Source: Mycobacterium sp. (GTDB lineage Bacteria; Actinomycetota; Actinomycetes; Mycobacteriales; Mycobacteriaceae). Taken from it: 7,112 bases of DNA. The stretch is taken from positions 1 through 7,112 of the forward strand of contig VERS01000102.1 in assembly GCA_018882545.1 (NCBI GenBank), in the 5' to 3' direction. Positions 5,142 through 7,112 of this stretch are shown here, piece by piece. The position numbers and the translations under genes are program-made. Under the pieces are notes generated by a model, which saw only the letters and a list, made by a program, of their open reading frames with translations, searched no databases and was not told where the DNA came from. Positions within the stretch are counted from its first letter, which is position 1, and every line of letters begins with the position of its first letter.

Positions 5142-5845
5142 ACGGGGGCGAGCCCACCCTTGCGCTCGTCAGCCGTCTGGGCCGTGCCCAACTCGACCAG
5201 GTGGTCCGCCGCACTGCACGACGGATGGGGCACGGCAGGCCGCAGCCCCTGTCGCTCAGCGTTATTCCGGTTCCGGATACACCCGTCGCCCTCGAAGCCG
5301 CCGGTCTGCTGGCAGGCCAGGCCCCGGGTGTCCTTGCCGCCCACAGTCACCGGGCGTACCTCTTCGGTGCGATGCTGGGCATCCGTGACGGCCTTGACTG
5401 GGATCCTGAGGTCTTCTTCGTCGCAGCGATGCTGCACGATCTCGGATTGACTGATTTCGCATGCGGCGCAGGCTCTTTCGAGCAGCGCGGCGCCGCGGCG
5501 GCGGAATCCTGGCTCATTGAGCACGGCTGGCCCGATGACCGGGCGGCGATCGTGGCGAAGGCGATCCGCATGCATCTGGACGTCGGCCGCGCAGACTCGG
5601 AAGGTCCTGAGGTGGCACTGCTGCATTTCGGGACGGCGGCCGATGTCACCGGCCTGCGTCTGGAAGACATCCATCCGTCGGCCGTCGAGCAGGTCATCGA
5701 CGCCTATCCGCGGCAGGGGTTCAAGGCGTTCTTCGCCGAGAAGATGCGTACCGAGGCGCGCTCGCAGCCTGCCTCGGCGACCGCCGCGCTATGTCGGTGG
5801 GGTCAGTTCACCTGGCGTATCAAGAACGCGCCTTTCGCGGAGTGA
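5138..5845 (+). CDS. HD-domain hydrolase (cyanamide hydratase-like HD family)
   Basis: A 235-residue HD-superfamily protein. Metal-site residues are visible: H69 in AAHSHRAYLFG, the H100-D101 doublet in FFVAAMLHDLGLTD, H146 in IRMHLD and D169 in FGTAADVTG. The HSHRxYxFG plus HDxG spelling resembles the cyanamide hydratase-like branch of HD proteins, which bind divalent metal ions and hydrate or hydrolyse small substrates. Start ATG overlaps the ridA-like stop (ATGA), with GGAAG about seven bases upstream; the stop is two bases before the next gene. It is the best-preserved enzyme of the TetR-controlled operon. Cyanamide itself as substrate is not implied; many members are uncharacterised. Confidence 0.85.
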   Translation: MNGGEPTLALVSRLGRAQLDQVVRRTARRMGHGRPQPLSLSVIPVPDTPVALEAAGLLAGQAPGVLAAHSHRAYLFGAMLGIRDGLDWDPEVFFVAAMLHDLGLTDFACGAGSFEQRGAAAAESWLIEHGWPDDRAAIVAKAIRMHLDVGRADSEGPEVALLHFGTAADVTGLRLEDIHPSAVEQVIDAYPRQGFKAFFAEKMRTEARSQPASATAALCRWGQFTWRIKNAPFAE

Positions 5846-5847
5846 CC

Positions 5848-6276
5848 ATGAGACCTGATCTGGGAAATGCCACCATGGCAACCATTTTCGCCGGCGGACT
5901 GATCTTCCTGCTGGCGCTGGTGCTCGGAGTCTGGAAGTACCGGCAGATGGCGACCAGCCCGGACCATCTCGCCCATCCCTACGTCGACATCGCGCACCGC
6001 TCAGCGCTGCTGTACTCCTTCGCGACCTTGCTTCTGGCCGTCTTCGTCGAACTCAGCGCCTGGCCGTCCTGGGTCAACGCGGCTGCCGCAGCAACGGTGA
6101 TCGTCTTCTTCGTCTCCGCGATCGGCAGCTACATCCTCCACGGAGCCCGACGTGACACCACCAATCAACTCGATGCCACAGGATCCGGCATCCACGTCGC
6201 GATGGTGTCGCTGATCGTCGCGGAAATCGGCGGATTCGCTGTTCTACTGGCCGGCTTCGTGCGGGGATGGCTGTGA
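5848..6276 (+). CDS. four-helix integral membrane protein of unknown function
   Basis: A 142-residue membrane protein with four predicted helices, about residues 11-29, 52-70, 75-97 and 114-137, and a charged loop (HGARRDTTNQLDATGSG) between the third and fourth. The ATG is two bases after the HD stop, with GGAG upstream, so it is cotranscribed and probably translationally coupled. An internal ATG at 5875 is possible but would remove a normal N-terminal segment. I do not recognise a named family. Short four-helix proteins of this kind are common in mycobacterial operons with detoxification or stress genes. Confidence 0.8.
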   Translation: MRPDLGNATMATIFAGGLIFLLALVLGVWKYRQMATSPDHLAHPYVDIAHRSALLYSFATLLLAVFVELSAWPSWVNAAAAATVIVFFVSAIGSYILHGARRDTTNQLDATGSGIHVAMVSLIVAEIGGFAVLLAGFVRGWL

Positions 6277-6294
6277 CGTGACCCAGGAGCACCG

Positions 6295-6663
6295 ATGACC
6301 CTTGTCGTGATCACCCTCGCGATCGTGTTCTTCGCCGGGATGGGCGTTTTCGCCCTAGCCCGCCCGGCCGCCCTGATCCGCCCGTTCGGCATCACCCTGC
6401 CGATACCGGAGTCCAGAGCCGAGGTACGGGCGGTGTATGGCGGGTTCGGCCTGGCCATCGCAGCGGTGCTCGCCCTGGCCGCCCTGGACGCGGGTTTACG
6501 CGACGGAATACTGATCACAGTGGCCGCGGCCCTCGGCGGAATGGCGTTCGGACGACTGGTGTCCGGGGCCGTCGATCGGCCCAAGGCTTTCTATCCGAAC
6601 TGGTTCTACTTCGTGGTGGAGGTCGTGGCAGCGGCCGGCCTGCTGTGGGCCGCCCGAGGTTAG
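6295..6663 (+). CDS. DUF4345 family membrane protein
   Basis: A 122-residue protein with four hydrophobic helices (about 3-22, 47-66, 71-88, 103-119). It shows the DUF4345 hallmarks: ESRAEVRAVYGGFGLA (about 39-54) with conserved Glu/Arg and YGG, then GRLVSGAVDRP (86-96) and a Glu in the last helix (FVVEVV). Start ATG at 6295 follows AGGAG at 6285-6289. It is 18 bases after the preceding membrane gene and is the last gene of the operon. Function of the family is not established. Confidence 0.85.
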   Translation: MTLVVITLAIVFFAGMGVFALARPAALIRPFGITLPIPESRAEVRAVYGGFGLAIAAVLALAALDAGLRDGILITVAAALGGMAFGRLVSGAVDRPKAFYPNWFYFVVEVVAAAGLLWAARG

Positions 6664-6740
6664 CAGCGGCCTGGAGTAAAAAGGCGTACGGCCCGGCGCG
6701 CTCATCGCCCTGGCCCGCTAGTGATGCCCGGCGGTGTTCG

Positions 6741-6768
6741 CTCGGCGTCGTGCCTGGTGTGAGCCGAG
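6741..6768. terminator. possible hairpin between convergent DUF4345 and oxidase genes
   Basis: CTCGGC (6741-6746) and GCCGAG (6763-6768) form a 6-bp stem with a 16-base loop in the 118-bp gap between convergent genes. The stem is short and lacks a U-run; position is its main support. Confidence 0.25.
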
Positions 6769-6781
6769 TCTGCTCGATCGC

Positions 6782-7112
6782 TCAGCGCGGCAGGGGAATC
6801 GCCTGCGGGTAGGTGAAAACCCGGTCGGGATCCCACGCCGCCTTCACCTCTGTCAGCCGATTCAGGTTGTCTCCGTAATAGGACCGGGCCCAGTCCGGCA
6901 ATTCGGGATCCGGGAAATTCTGGTACGAGTGACCATTGGTGTTGGGCAGCAGGACGTTCCACAACTGCTCGTGCCACTCCCTGATATCGGGCGGAACGGC
7001 GGTGACCGGCAGCGAGGGGTCGGGCGAGGTTGCCCATCCCGCCGCCATCTCGATCAGATTCCGCGCCTTGCGGTGGACGTAGGCGGTCGCGTTGGGAGCG
7101 AGGGTGTTGACC
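6782..7112 (-). CDS. FAD-linked oxidase (berberine bridge enzyme-like), C-terminal part
   Basis: The last 109 residues of a protein that continues beyond the right edge. The end matches the berberine/berberine-like (BBE) domain found at the C-terminus of FAD-linked oxidases: SYQNFPDPELPDWARSYYGD, then NLNRLTEVKAAWDPDRVFTYPQAIP, the usual YxNFxD, YYGxNxxRL, VKxxxDPxxVF and Q motifs. Upstream in frame, APNATAYVHRKARNLIEMAAGW continues to the edge without a stop. Such enzymes carry bicovalent FAD and oxidise sugars or secondary metabolites; the substrate and the N-terminal FAD domain are outside. It faces the DUF4345 gene and is not part of that operon. Confidence 0.9.
   Translation of the reverse strand, partial: VNTLAPNATAYVHRKARNLIEMAAGWATSPDPSLPVTAVPPDIREWHEQLWNVLLPNTNGHSYQNFPDPELPDWARSYYGDNLNRLTEVKAAWDPDRVFTYPQAIPLPR

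Noticed and set aside
4883..5674. 263-codon minus-strand frame opposite the ridA-like and HD genes
   Set aside because: No recognisable domain, and the plus strand carries RidA and HD motifs with coupled starts.
1..7112. CRISPR array, tRNA/rRNA or insertion sequence
   Set aside because: No spaced direct repeats of CRISPR type, no RNA gene signature and no transposase or terminal inverted repeats were seen.

Overview
The window is high-GC actinobacterial DNA, most likely from Mycobacteriales (Mycolicibacterium, Mycobacterium or a close relative). The evidence is strong G/C third-codon bias, a mycobacterial-type VapBC module, GTG starts, and three probable leaderless promoters with TAnnnT-like -10 boxes placed the same distance from the start codon. 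No tRNA, rRNA, CRISPR array, transposase or insertion sequence was seen.

Left part (1-2030) is a RiPP locus. The 3' part of a full-size LanB-type dehydratase (glutamylation-domain end plus a complete C-terminal elimination domain) runs rightward. Facing it is a small leftward gene with a strong AGGAGG site. It encodes an 87-residue peptide with a leader ending in GG and a 55-residue core holding 16 Ser and 18 Gly but no Cys or Thr. A near-perfect 19-bp hairpin separates the two genes. This pair is the best candidate for an undescribed system: a dehydratase with a Cys-free substrate could make dehydroalanine-rich rather than lanthionine-bridged peptide.

Middle part (2031-2925) holds a two-subunit chromate transporter (CHR family). 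Its first subunit is complete; the second stops after 49 codons and runs into an unrecognised coding remnant. Next, leftward, come a complete vapBC toxin-antitoxin pair with a perfect palindromic operator, a SRPBCC-fold protein, and a TetR-family regulator.

Right part (4841-6663) is a rightward operon divergent from the TetR gene: an internally deleted RidA-like protein, an HD-domain hydrolase of the cyanamide hydratase-like type, a four-helix membrane protein and a DUF4345 membrane protein. Two sites of the pattern TTGnAAnnnTTnCAA lie in the TetR/ridA region, one near the TetR promoter and one over the ridA start, so the regulator probably controls both directions. The window ends in the C-terminal part of a leftward berberine-bridge-type FAD oxidase.

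The RiPP, chromate, toxin-antitoxin and TetR-operon blocks have no obvious shared function. The two broken genes suggest a region that has suffered deletions.
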